Made by a program: the position numbers and the translations under genes. Below, in pieces: positions 23,769-35,860 of a DNA stretch of 42,026 nt. The notes under the pieces were generated by a model. The model was given only the letters and a program-made list of their open reading frames with translations. It ran no database searches and was not told the DNA's origin. Numbering within the stretch: position 1 is the stretch's first letter; every line of letters starts with the position of its first letter. The stretch is from Daldinia sp. FL1419 (Eukaryota; Ascomycota; Sordariomycetes; Xylariales; Hypoxylaceae): positions 1 through 42,026 of the forward strand of contig MU623555.1 in the NCBI GenBank assembly GCA_025201765.1, given 5' to 3'.

Positions 23769-25739
23769 CTATAAATATATAAGTTTTTTTTTATTTGATA
23801 TAATATATATATAAAAATGAAATAGATTTTTTAAAATAATATCAAATTATAAATGTAATAGGTATAATGATATTATATTATAATATTATAGAATGTAAAC
23901 AAAGTATATAAAAAAGATTGAAATTAGTTAAGAAGGGTTATAGGTTAGTAGTATTATTTTAAATAATTTTGAAAAATAAATATAATATTGTAATATTAAA
24001 AAGAAAATTATAAAAATAAAAATATATAATGATTTTTTATAAAAATATAAGGTTATTTATATATATTTATATTTTATATAAATCATATATATCCCAACCC
24101 TCTTCCGGAATAACTTTTTTATAATATAGTAACATTTTTATTATTTATTAAAACAAATAATAAAATTATTTTGAACCTTATTGTTATTTCATACCCAAAC
24201 CATTACCATACCATTTTATATAATTAATATTGTAATATATAAAATGTTTTTTTATATTAAGGTTTAATTATTTTTATTAAAAGATAAATTTTAATAGAAA
24301 TATAGGGTAAAATTAAAATTATAATAATATTACTTATTTGAATAAATAGTAGGTAGGTTTTTTTCAGAACATAGTTCTTACCTGGAGTAAATATTAAGAG
24401 ATGGATCAGATATCTGTAATATATTTTAAATAAATTGAGATAATAATAAATAATAAAATAATAAATTTTATTTTTATAAATTATTTATAAAAAATATAAA
24501 AATAATATAATATTTTAAATATTATTATTTTAAATATATTATAAAATAGTATAAAAAATGATTTAAATACAGTAAATATACAAGCTTTACTTATAAAAAG
24601 AATGATTTAATATATAAAATATTGAAAAAATATTGGAATTATAATGGGATATATAAAATATAGAATTTAAAATATTTAAAAGTAATTAAATAAAAAAATA
24701 TAATAAAAAATATATATATATATAAATTAAAACAATTTAAAAAAAATAATATTAACTACATTTTTAATATATATAATATTATATATAATAATTATATATT
24801 AATAATTTTAAAGAAAACAAAAAGCCACACCTTTAATAAGGAAAAAATGCAAAGTTCCTAAAATAAAAATATTTTAAGTTTTTTTAAAGTAATTATTGTA
24901 ACAAATAATATTCTTAAATTAAAGATAAAGATGAAAAATAAATTTTATATAAAAGTTCATTTAAAAATAAAATTTAATAATAATATTTTTTTAATTTCAA
25001 GTTTTTTTTATTAAGAAGATCCTACTGCAATAATAGCTTTTAATTAGGATTACTTTAAAAAAAATAATAAATTTCTTAAAAATATTATATAAATTATATA
25101 TAAAATTATATAATTATTATAATATATTAAAATATAAAAGAAGATTGTTAAATTATATTTTAAACCTTTAAAAATAAAAGGATATTAAATATTATAACTA
25201 TTTAAGAATTTTATTTTAATAATAGGAAATTAAATTACCCCTAATCTAATAATTATAAATTAATATAGTATAATATAAATTAAACCATAATTTATATATA
25301 TAAAAGAATTAATTTAAAAGATTAAAAAAATGGACCATAATTAGGCTGTAATATTAATTTAAATAAGGTCTAATACCCTTATTATATAATTAATATATAT
25401 AAAATTAAATTTTAATTATAAATATTTATTATTATTAGAATTAATATTAAAAAATTTTTATAATATAAATATAATAATAAAAAATTTTAATATATATTAT
25501 TTCTTGTAGGATAAAAAGGAAAGGATATCCTAATATACTTCTGAAATCTTTAAACTAATAATCTAATAAGATTTCAAATTTATTATAAAAATAGGTATAA
25601 TAATCAAATAAATATAAAATTATAAGGATTTAATATTAAATTTAATATAAATAAATAAAAGATTTAAATATTTAAAATTAAAGTTTTTTAATTAAAAAGG
25701 ATTTAATTATATTATTTAATGCCTTAATATTATTATACC

Positions 25740-28700
25740 ATATCCAAATCTAATTTAGAACCGACCTAAACTAGAAGGTTGGGCGTAGAAGCACCTGGAT
25801 AAAAAGCTTGTAAAAGTAGAAATATAAAATATGAATATACTAAAAGGAATAAATAATTTTAAAAAATTTAATAAATATATGGATTATTTTATTAAAAAAT
25901 TAAAAAGGATTATTTTAATTATAACCTTGCATTATGTCCAGCCTGTAACACAACCAATATTATAATAAAATAATAAAATTAAAATATTCTATGAAAAGGT
26001 AAAGAAAATATATAAATAATGGATAAACTAGAGAATGTAAAGGTATTAGGAAGCCCTTAGTAAAGCTCAAACAACATTAAAAAAAGCCATAAATAAAACT
26101 AAAAGAAATAATTAAAAATTAACCCTAATAAAAGTTTTAAAAAATAATAAAATTTTATAAAAAATAAAAAAATAAGTTAAATTATATAGTTAATAATTTA
26201 TTAAAAAAGAAAATCTTCTAATATTACACTATTAATTTAATAAAAAATTATAAATTATAAATAAAGAAAAAAAAAGTATAATATTAGGGGAAATTTTTTT
26301 TTCAAATCTTGCAATTAATTTAATTAATATTTCTAATCCTATTATATAATTGAAAAAGCCCTAAAAAAATGAATTTAATATATTTAAAGGAGTAAAATTA
26401 GAAAAAATAAAAGTAATTTTAAGAATAATTAAATTATAAAAAATTATTAGCAAAAGTTTATTACTAATAAGGTTCTTTAAGGCATATAAAAAATAATTAT
26501 TTAAAGTATTTACCATAATTATAATATAAAATTTTATATTTAAATATTATCTAAAGATATTCCATAGAGTTATAATAATAATACTATTAAAGCCCAAAAA
26601 ATCTAAAAAAAAAAGAACTTCTTAGGCATTTATAGACTAATATCCCTTTTAAAAATTATAAATAAAATAATTAAAAAAATAATGATAAATTATATTATAA
26701 AAATAATAGAACAATATTAATTATTTTTAAAAAATTAAATAAAAAATAAATCAATTAAATTTATAAAAATAACCATTAGAATAATAATAAAGGCTATATA
26801 TATTATATAATATATTAATACTATAATATTATTCTTATAATTAAATATTTTAGGTATTTTTAATAATATTATATTATAAAGACTTATATATACATTATAT
26901 CAGAAAGGGTACCTAATATGGATAATAAATTGGGTTAATAATTTCATAGAAAAATAAAAGGTACAATTAATCCTTAATAATAAAAAAGGTAAGGTTTGTT
27001 CTTTTACTGTAAATATCCCGCAAAGCTCCCCATTATTACCTATCCTATTTATTATTTATATAATTATTTTATATAAAAAATTAAATTAAAAAAATATATT
27101 AATTATTAATTTTATAAATAATATAAATATATTAATAATAAGATATTTTATAATCAAAAATTATATTAGGTTGGAATGAGCATATAGAACGTACTTGGAT
27201 TAGGCATAAGAATATGGTATAATCTTTATAATATAAAAAAGTAAATTCATATATTTTATAAAGGCCTATTAAATATTAATTATAAAGATTAAATTAAATA
27301 ATATAATTATTAAATTTAAAGAAAATATTAAGTTTTTTGAAGTATAATTAAATAAGAAATTTAGGTAGAACAAATATTTAAAAATAATTAAAATAAAAAT
27401 AAAAAAAATAATAATATACCTTTCTTAAATTAATAATATTAATATAAGGTTATAATATAACCTAAATAAAAGAAATCTATATAAAAATAATATAGAATAT
27501 AATAATATATAGAACAATAACGTGATATATTCCAAATTAAAATTATAAAATAAAAGACATTATTAAAAAATTAGGTATTATTTAATTAATTTACTTATAA
27601 AAAATTAATAATATATTTATTTATTTATTACTACCCCAATTTACCTAGAATATATTATAGGTATCTGGTCCATCTTTTGGTATTTGTTCTAAGTAGGAAC
27701 TGTATTCTGGAGAAAACCTATCCACTACCTATCTAAATAAATTATATTATTATAATTTTGGTTTTATTTTATATTTTTATTAAAATTTATTTTTTAATAA
27801 AAATAATTAAATTTTAATATAGAAAAATATTTTATATGTTACAATGCCTGAATTATATGAAATAATATGGTAGTGGCCTGGGTGTAAAGCAATAATGAAA
27901 TTTAAGATGGTTTTATTATTTTTTTTAATAATTAATAAAAATGTTATTGTATTGTAAAAAAGTTGTTTTAGGGGAGGGTTAGGGTATATGTAATCTATAT
28001 AAGGTATAAATATATATAAATAATTTTATATCTTTATAAAAAATTATTATTTATTCTTATTTTTACAACCTTCTTTTTAATATCATAATATTTTATTTAT
28101 TCTCCAAAATGGCTTAAAATGGTGTTACTAATTTATAACCCTTCCCAACTAATTTCAATCATTTTTGTATATTTTGCTTACGCTTTATAATATTATAGTA
28201 TAATATTACTATACCTGTTGCGTTCATAATCCAATATTGCCTCAAAAAACCCACTTCACTTTCATGCATGCACTGCATCAAGCAAAAGAAAGCTTACGTA
28301 TCCAAATTAATAATATATATAAGGTAATAAAAATATTATAATTAGAAATAGAGTTAAATTACCCCTTAATATACCTTTATTTAAATATAATAGTAATAAA
28401 AATTAAATTTTATATGAATAATAAAAGCTTTAATTTCAAAATTTAAAAAATAAGATAGAAAATTTAAAAATGGGTGGAATTTTAGAAACCTAGGAGAAGG
28501 TGGGGTCTTCCCGCTGTTGTTTAAATATCAAACATATATACTACAAAAATCAAGGTTAATTAAAACATTAAATAAAAAGGATATTAATACCTTGAAAAAG
28601 TCCTCTTAAACTATTAAATAAAAAAATAAAAATAATACAAGAAGGATACCATCACATTAATAGCTTAATCACCATTTTTTAACATAAAAATTAATAATTA

Positions 28701-28986
28701 ATATTTTAATTTATAAAAATATAAAATATTAATATTATTATAAATATACACTAAAAAAATAAAATTAAAAGCTTTTTTATTTAATAAAAAGAATTTTAGA
28801 ATAAATATTCTTAAATATAAATATAATAAAAGAAAAATAATATAATATATTATTTTTAAATATCTTAAATATATTTTAATATAAACCCATTTCAAATAGA
28901 ATTTAATCCTAAGAATTTTCTTAATTAATGCAAATTATAAAAGAACATTATTTAATCCTAATAAAGTCCTACTAATAACCTATTAA
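25740..28986 (+). pseudogene. LINE ORF2 remnant: linker, reverse transcriptase, C-terminus
   Basis: The linker reads LEGWA-KHLDKKL near 25770-25803 and KAQTTLKKAINKTKRNN near 26060-26110. RT blocks follow: 'RVIIIILLKPKK' (about 26570-26600), an 'IDxYPF' form of the YRPISLL block (about 26640), 'NILGIFNNI' (LD-x-x-GAFDNV, about 26845-26870), 'IPQSSPLLPILFIIYI' (IPQGSPLSPILF, 27013-27063), 'NFINNINIL' (the FVDD box, 27107-27136) and 'KSKFIYFIKA' (about 27238-27266). The C-terminus is at 28884-28986. Both FVDD aspartates are Asn and the Gly of PQGSP is Ser, all explicable by G-to-A, so it is inactive. The frame is also split by the nested insertion. The AP endonuclease should lie upstream at 24800-25700 but is unreadable. 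Confidence 0.8.
27617..28303 (-). mobile_element. Nested 5'-truncated LINE, copy L6, with 15-bp target duplication
   Basis: Inserted into copy L5 in the opposite orientation. AAATTAATAATATAT lies on both sides (27602-27616 and 28304-28318). The tail is at the left end; truncation is at 28303 after 'agcttacgtatcc'. The right half (28230-28300) is the least mutated version of this LINE segment ('catgcatgcactgcatcaag'), in keeping with later insertion. Confidence 0.85.
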
Positions 28987-30677
28987 TTCTTTAAATAAAT
29001 TTAATTATTTATATAAAAAATAATATTATAACTTACCCAACATAAACATTTCCAAAAGTTTTAAATTAAATAAGAAAAACCTATAATTAAATAAAAAGAT
29101 ATAAATAATAATATATTAATGGAATCTTTTAAAAAAATTATATTTACCTGGGATCGTTCTGCATTTATTCCAAACCATATTTATTAAAATCATCTTCCTC
29201 CATATCTGTCTCCTTATCCTCCTCCTTATTTTCTTCAATTATATATATTAAAAAATCCTAAACAAAAGTGAATATATTCTTAAAAAAAAGATTATATTTA
29301 TTAAGACTTAAATTTAAATATATTAAGAAATTATTAAGGATTTATAATAAATTATTATTAAAAAATAATAAAACATTTAATACCAATTAAATTTCCTAAA
29401 TAAAAGATTATTACAATAATAATATATATAAATGATATAGATTATTAGGAATAAGGTAATATATATACACTTTTTTCTAAAATTAATTTTTTTATAAATC
29501 TTATATTATAATTAATAAATATTAATAAATTGGGTACAAAATAAAATTATATTATAAAATAATTATAATATTAATAATATTAAAATAAATAATTTTCTTA
29601 AAATTACTGGAATATATAAAAGTTATGGATTTAATAAATAAAGGATTAAATATAATAAAAATAAATATTAAATACTATTAATAATCCTTTAATAAATTTT
29701 TTAAAGATTTAAAAACCTTAAAGAAATTATAGTAAAGTTTTAATAATTAATTTTTAAAATTATATTAAAAAGGCATAATCACATTTTTCATATAATTCCT
29801 TATCTTTAATAAATAAATTGTTTTTATAATATATAATAATATTAAGATTATAATTTTAATATAATATAATATTAAAATATTATATTAAATTTAAGATATT
29901 ATAATAATCTTTAATAAAGGGATTAAAATATTTAAGGAAAGTTAATAATAGAATGAAATTGAAGAAATAATAGAATATTTATAAATATATAAACTTTTTT
30001 TTATTTAATATAATATATATATAAAAATGAAATAGGTTTTTTGAAATGGTATTAGATTGTAAATATAATAAATATAATGATATTATATTATAATATTATA
30101 AAATATAAATAAGATATATAAAAAAGATTAAAGTTAATTGGAAAAGGTTATAAGTTAGTAGTACCATTTTAAATTATTTTAGAAAATAAATATAATATTA
30201 TAATATTGAAAAGAGGATTATAAAAGTAAAAATGAATAATAGTTTTTTATAAAGATATAAAATTATTTATATATATTTATATTTTATATAAATTGTATAT
30301 ATCCCAACCCTCCCCCAAAATAACCTCTTTATAATATAATAATATTTTTATTATTTATTAAAAAAAATAATAAAGCTATTTTAAATCTTATTATTATTTT
30401 ATATTTGGACCACCGCCATACTATTTTATAAAATTTAAATATTATAATATATAAAATATTTTTCTATATTAAGATTTAATTATTTTTATTAAAAGGTAAA
30501 TTTTAATAAAAATATAAAATAAAGTTAAAATTATAACAATATAATTTATTTAGATAAGCAATAAGTAGGTTTTCTCTAGAACATAATTCCTACCTGGAAT
30601 AAATAACCAAAAGATGGACCGGATACCTGTAATATATTCTAGGTAAAGCAGGGTAGTAATAAATAAATAAATAATAA

Positions 30678-31515
30678 CGTACAATTATATCAAGATTATA
30701 ATCCCAATATAATATAATATTAAAATATTATATTAAATTTAAAACATTATAATAATTTCTAATAAAAAGATTAAAACACTTAAAAAAGGTTAATAACAGA
30801 ATAAAATTAGAAAAATAATAAAATACCTACAGATATACAAACTTTCTTTTACTTAACATAATACATATATAAAAATAAAGTAAGTTTTTTAAAACAATAT
30901 TAGACTATAAACACAACAAATATGATAATATTATACTACAATATTGCAAAATACAAATAAAATATATAAAAAAAATTAAAATTAACTAAAAAAAATTATA
31001 AATCAACAACACCATTTTAAATCATTTTAAAAAATAAATATAATATTATAATATTAAAAAAAATTATAAAAATAAAAATAAGTAATGGTTTTTTATAAAA
31101 GTATAAGGTTATTCATATATATTTATATCCTATATAAATTATATATACTTTAACCCTCCTTTAAAACAATCTTTTTACAATATAATAACACTTTAATTAT
31201 CTATTAAAAAAATAATAAAATTATTTTAGATTTTATTATTACCCTATATCCAGGCCACCACTATACCATTTCATAAAACTCAGATATTATAATATATAAA
31301 ATATTTTTTATATTAAAATCTAATTATTTCTATTAAAAATAAATTCTAATAAAAATATAAAATAACATCAAAATTATAATAATATAATTTATTTAAATAA
31401 ATAATAAATAGGTTTTTTCCAGAACATAATTCCTACCCAGAACAAATATTAAAAGATGGACTAGATACCTGTAATATATTCTAAATAAATCAGGGTAATA
31501 ATAAATAATAATAAT
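30678..31515 (+). mobile_element. LINE 3' fragment, copy L7
   Basis: It starts directly behind the tail of L5, in the 'attataatcccaatataata' block, and runs to its own AATAATAAATAATAATAAT tail. It is colinear with 23625-24465. The tandem arrangement suggests insertion into the tail of L5. Plus-strand C is unusually frequent here, so mutation affected the strands unevenly. Confidence 0.7.
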
Positions 31516-31727
31516 ATTAATTATTAATATTTTTAAATAAGTTTTAAATTAATATAATAAATTAAAATAATTTTAAATTTTAATGTATTTTATGTATATA
31601 TTTGTGGCTTCCTTATGATATATAATTTCTTTTAATTAAATAAGAATTTATATCAATAAAATTTCCTTATAAATTATTTAATTAAAATATTAAATAAAAA
31701 CTTTAATTTAATAAGAGTTTTAATTTA
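31516..31727. other. AT-rich spacer between LINE copies
   Basis: No frame or repeat identified, apart from a slightly G/C-containing word at 31600-31615. Confidence 0.5.
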
Positions 31728-32637
31728 ATAAAAGGCGTAGCCACGCTCTTCGTGCGGTTCCCCGTCTTTGGCGAGCAAGTCGTCTTCATGATGTGCAGCT
31801 GCACCGGGATTGTAATCCTGGTATAATATAATATTGAAATATTATATTAAATTTAAAATATTATGATAATCTTTAATAAAGGGATTAAAATATTTAAAGA
31901 AAATTAATAATAAAATAATATTAGAGAAATAATGGAATATCTATAAATATATAAACTTTTTTTATTTAATATAATATATATATAAAAATAAAATAAATTT
32001 TTTAAAATAATATTGGATTATAAATGTAATAAATATGGAAATATTATATTATAATATTGTAAAATATAAATAAAATATATAAAGAAGATTGAAATTAATT
32101 AAAAAAGGTTATAAATTAGTAATATTATTTTAAATCATTTTGGAAAATAAATATAATATTGTGGTATTGAAAAAAAGGTTATAAAAATAAGAATGGATAA
32201 TGGTTTTTTATAAAAATGTAAAATTATTTATATATATTTATATTTTATATAAATTATATATATTTTAACTTTATTCTAAAATAATTTCTTTATAATATAA
32301 TAACATTTTTATTATTTAAAAAAAAAAATAATAAAGTTATTTTGGATTTTATTATTATTTTATATTTAAGTTATTATTATATTATTTTATGAAATTTAGG
32401 TATTATAATATATAAAATATTTTTTTATATTAAGGTTTAATTATTTCTATTAAAAAATAAATTTTAATAAAAATATAAAATAAAGTTAAAATTATGGTAA
32501 TGAAATTTATTTGGATAGGTAATAAGTAGGTTTTTTTTGGAATACAGTTCTTACCCAGAATAAATATTAAAAGATGGATTGGATACCTGTAATATATTTT
32601 AGGTAAATTGGGGTAGTAATAAATAATAATAATAATA
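31728..32637 (+). mobile_element. LINE 3' fragment, copy L8, with unmutated 5' stretch
   Basis: The truncated 5' end lies at about 31728. The first ~95 bases ('ggcgtagccacgctcttcgt' to 'caccgggattgtaatcctgg') are GC-rich and seem to preserve the ancestral sequence; homologous bases at 23560-23650 are A/T. The remainder is RIPped as usual and ends in a GGTAGTAATAAATAATAATA tail. Confidence 0.75.
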
Positions 32638-33261
32638 ATTTATTAAAAATTTTAATAATTAAATATAAAATAATTATATTTTTAAAAAATAAGTATTAAA
32701 ATAATTAAATAAAAGGTTAATTAATAAAGGTAATTATTAATGTTTTAAAAATAAAATGGATAATATATTTAATTAGAAATATGGTTATAAATATTTGTAA
32801 GAAGTTATATAAAAGGTAATATTTAAAAAGTTTAATTTAATTAAATAAAAGTTAATAATTGAAGTCTTCTTTATGGCCAGAAAAAGCTTATAAAAACTTA
32901 AAAAAGTTATTCTATAAAGGTTAATAAGGTTTTATAATATATTTTATTTATATAATCATATTACTATAATTTAATATATTTATTAAATAAAAGTTTTAAT
33001 AATTATCTAAATATAAAATGTTTATATTTTAAAAAAAGTATTTAAATAATTAAATAAAAGGTTAATTAATAAAGGTAATTTCTAATATTTAAAAAATAAA
33101 ATAAATAATATATTTAATTAAAGATAAAGTTATAAATAAATTATTGTAAGAAATTATAAAAAAGGTTAAATAAATTAATATTTAAAAGTTTAACCTGATT
33201 AAGTCCCAATTAATTTTTGAGGGTTTATATATGAAATAGGAATTATAATAAAATAGGAATT
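32638..33261. repeat. Family A remnants
   Basis: Strongly mutated copies of the family A end ('ggttaataaggttttataat', 'aatcatattactataattta') and of the 'aaggtaattattaa' block, repeated twice. No coding content. Confidence 0.5.
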
Positions 33262-33266
33262 TTAAT

Positions 33267-33444
33267 TGTGGGAATGTTGGTCATGTGACCATGGTGGTAC
33301 AGACCCACTTTAATCTTGTATTTAGTTCCACGTATTTTGGTTTCTGACCAAAATATATTCTTTCTTAGAACAACCACTTTTAATTAAATTTATAAATATT
33401 TTCACTTTTATTATTACATGTGATAGTACCTTGTCCATCCAACA
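33267..33444 (-). mobile_element. Solo LTR, copia-like, copy 3, with 5-bp target duplication
   Basis: 178 bp. On the minus strand it begins TGTTGGATGGACAAGG and ends ATTCCCACA. TTAAT lies directly on both sides (33262-33266 and 33445-33449), the 5-bp duplication expected of LTR element integration. It is the best-preserved copy ('ggtcatgtgaccatggtggt'). No internal sequence remains, which fits LTR-LTR recombination. Confidence 0.8.
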
Positions 33445-33449
33445 TTAAT

Positions 33450-33596
33450 TATTCTTGTAAAAAATGCCTTATATTTCAATTATCTAATAATAAATTAATA
33501 AGTATAAATAAAATAAAAAATAAAAAATAATTGTATCTTAAAAAAATTATTAAAGTAATTAAATAAAGAACTAATAAATATAATTATTAATAATGG
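33450..33596. other. AT-rich spacer
   Basis: Family A-like words ('ttaaagtaattaaataaaga') are present, but nothing else can be supported. Confidence 0.4.
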
Positions 33597-33609
33597 TAAT
33601 TAATATTTA

Positions 33610-34377
33610 TTTATTTATTATTTATTTATTATTATCCCAATTTATCTAGAATATATTACAGGTATCCAATCCATCTTTTAATATTTGTTTTAGGTAGGAA
33701 TTGTGTTCCAGAAAAAACCTACCTACTATTTATCCAATTAAATTATATTATTATAATTTTAATTATATTTTATATTTTTATTAAAATTTATCTTTTAATA
33801 AAAATAATTAAATTTCAATATAAAAAAATATTTTATATATTATAATATCTAAGTTTTATAAAATAGTATAATAATAGTTTAGATATGGGGTAATAATAAG
33901 GTTTAAAATAACTTTATTATTTTTTTTATTAAATAATAAAAATGTGATTATATTGTAAAGAAATTATTGTAAAAGAGGGCTAAAATATATGTAATTTATA
34001 TAAAATATAAATATATATAAATAATTTCATATCTTTATAAAAAATCATTATTTATTCTTAGTTTTATAATTTTCTTTATAATACTATAATATTATATTTA
34101 TTTTCCAAAATAATTCAAAATGGTACTATTAATTTATAATCTTTTTTAATTAATCTTAATTTTCCTTATATATCTTATTTATATTTTGCAATATTGTAAT
34201 ATAATATTACTATATTTATTATATTTATAATCCAATGTTACCTTAAAAAACCTATTTTATTTTTATATATATATTATATTAAACAAAAAAAAGTTTATAT
34301 ATTTATAGATATTCCATTATCTCTTTAATTTCATCTTATTACTGACCTTCCTTAAGTGTTTTGGTCCCATTGTTGGA
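33610..34377 (-). mobile_element. LINE 3' fragment, copy L9, with 13-bp target duplication
   Basis: The tail (TTATTTATTA repeats) is at the left. The 5' truncation at 'ttggtcccattgttgga' is within a few bases of that of L1. TAATTAATATTTA flanks both ends (33597-33609 and 34378-34390). Confidence 0.8.
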
Positions 34378-34390
34378 TAATTAATATTTA

Positions 34391-35640
34391 AAAAATAAAA
34401 TAAATATATATTTAATAAAAGAAAAAATTATAAATTATTATAAGAAATTATATAAAAGGTGATGTTTAAAGACTTTAACCTAATTAGATAAAATTAATTC
34501 TTAAAGGTCTATTTAAATCCAAAAATTTTATAAAGATTTTAGAAGGGTTTGTTTTATAGAGGTTAATAAGGTTTTATAAAATAATTTTAATTATATAATT
34601 ATATTACCCTAATTCATTATAATAGAAAATTTAATTTAATTAAATCAAAATTAATTTAAAGAATTTATATATTAATATAAGTTTTAATAGTTTTTATAAG
34701 ATATAATTTGTATTTTAATTATTTTATAATAAATTATATTTTAAATTTTAAAATATTAAAATAATTAAAAAAGTAATTAATAAAGGTTATTATTAATATT
34801 TAAAAGATAAAACAGATGATATATTTAATTAGAAATAAGATCATAAATTAGATATTGGAAGAAATTATAAAAAGAATTAAATAAATTAATATTTAAGAAC
34901 TTAATTTAATCAAGTAAAACTTAATTTTTAAAAATTTATATATTAAATAAAATTTTTAATTTAAAATTAATATTAATTTTTGTAAAATATATCTTATATT
35001 TTAAAATGAATATTAAATTAATTAAATAAAAAGATAATAAAAATAATTATTAACATTAATAATTAATATTTAAAATAATATATTTAATTGAAGATAAAAG
35101 GATTATATATTATCATAAAAATTTATATAAATGGTAATATTAAAAGACCTTAATTTAATTAAATAAAAGTTAATTTTTAAAAGCTTATATATTAAATACG
35201 AACTTTAATAGCTCTTGCAAGATATATTTTAGTTTTTAATTAACCTATAGTAAATTAAAGATTATATAAGTTAGAAGATATAAGGTAATTATATTCTAAA
35301 GAAGGTATTAAAATAATTAAGTAAAAGAATAGATATATGTAATTACTTACTAATAATAATGTATTTTAAAAAGATATTTTTAAAAGAAAAGAGTAAAAGA
35401 TTATATTATTATATAAAGATTTTACGAAGAAATTAAGTTATAGAATTTTATAAGCCTTTTTTTATTAGATAAGAAAGATAAATATTTTCTTAAATTTTAA
35501 ATTTTTAATATATTTTTTATTCCTTATTAATTTATTAATTAATTTATTCCTTATTATTAAATATTATCATTTTTTATCAATTTTATATAATAATTTATTA
35601 AAAGAATTTTAGCATAATATACCGGACTTCATCCTGGATA
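34391..35640. repeat. Family A remnants and TTATCAATT-type array
   Basis: Repeated blocks such as 'gttaataaggttttataaaa', 'ttatattaccctaattcatt' and 'aagatataaggtaattatat' correspond to family A modules read in either orientation. A short AT array at 35520-35585 and the 'ataccggacttcatcctgga' block at 35618-35637 repeat the right end of the cluster at 18165-18390. Confidence 0.55.
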
Positions 35641-35860
35641 AGGGTTTTATTCAGATGCTTCCACGCCCAGCCCTCCAACCTAGATCGGTACTACAATGTT
35701 CAGACTCTGCGCGATGTGGTTATCTTAGCGAGCTTAGACTTGAAATTTTTGACCAGCCACCACAGCCACCACTCAATATGGTCCGTACAGATATATTATG
35801 GGGTTGTGCCGTGGTATGCCAAAAATTCAAATTTAAGGTAATTATATGGTATTTTGAAAT
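35600..35860 (-). pseudogene. Lightly mutated fragment related to the LINE endonuclease-RT linker
   Basis: The minus strand reads SRLEGWAWKHLNKTLIQDEV around 35630-35690. It resembles RPKLEGWA-KHLDKKLVK of LINE copy L5 (25750-25803), with about 80% base identity over 45 bases by eye. The plus-strand 85-codon frame at 35655-35912 is probably its shadow. GC content at 35640-35830 is far above the surroundings. Whether 35700-35860 also belongs to a LINE is unclear. Confidence 0.45.

Larger units (their letters stand above)
22603..24465 (+). mobile_element. LINE 3' end, copy L4, with ORF2 C-terminus and long 3' region
   Basis: It begins with the last 57 codons of ORF2 (stop 22774-22776), followed by about 1.69 kb without an obvious sense frame and ending in a TAATAATAAATAATAA tail. 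The stop-to-tail distance and internal landmarks (160 bases to 'tacctaggattg', then 'aggcgtagcc', then the 'gggactaaaa' block) coincide with copy L5, so the long 3' region belongs to the element. Confidence 0.75.
24470..30675 (+). mobile_element. Long LINE (non-LTR retrotransposon), copy L5, interrupted by a nested copy
   Basis: The longest copy, about 5.5 kb once the nested insertion (27617-28303) and one target duplication are removed. In order it holds AT-rich 5' sequence (24470-25700), the endonuclease-RT linker (25740-26300), RT (26560-27260), a poorly readable RNase H region, the ORF2 C-terminus (stop 28984-28986), the 1.68-kb 3' region and a GTAGTAATAAATAAATAAAT tail. The 5' end is not well defined. 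The single-ORF2 layout with C-terminal knuckle suggests a Tad1-like clade; this is inferred. Confidence 0.75.

Noticed and set aside
28698..28895. 65-codon minus-strand frame
   Set aside because: Antisense to the degraded ORF2 of LINE copy L5, low complexity Tyr/Ile/Leu/Lys.
18450..34377. The ~760-bp repeats as solo LTRs of a retrovirus-like element
   Set aside because: No TG...CA ends, variable length at one end, simple-repeat tail at the other, and 13-15 bp duplications. These fit a LINE.
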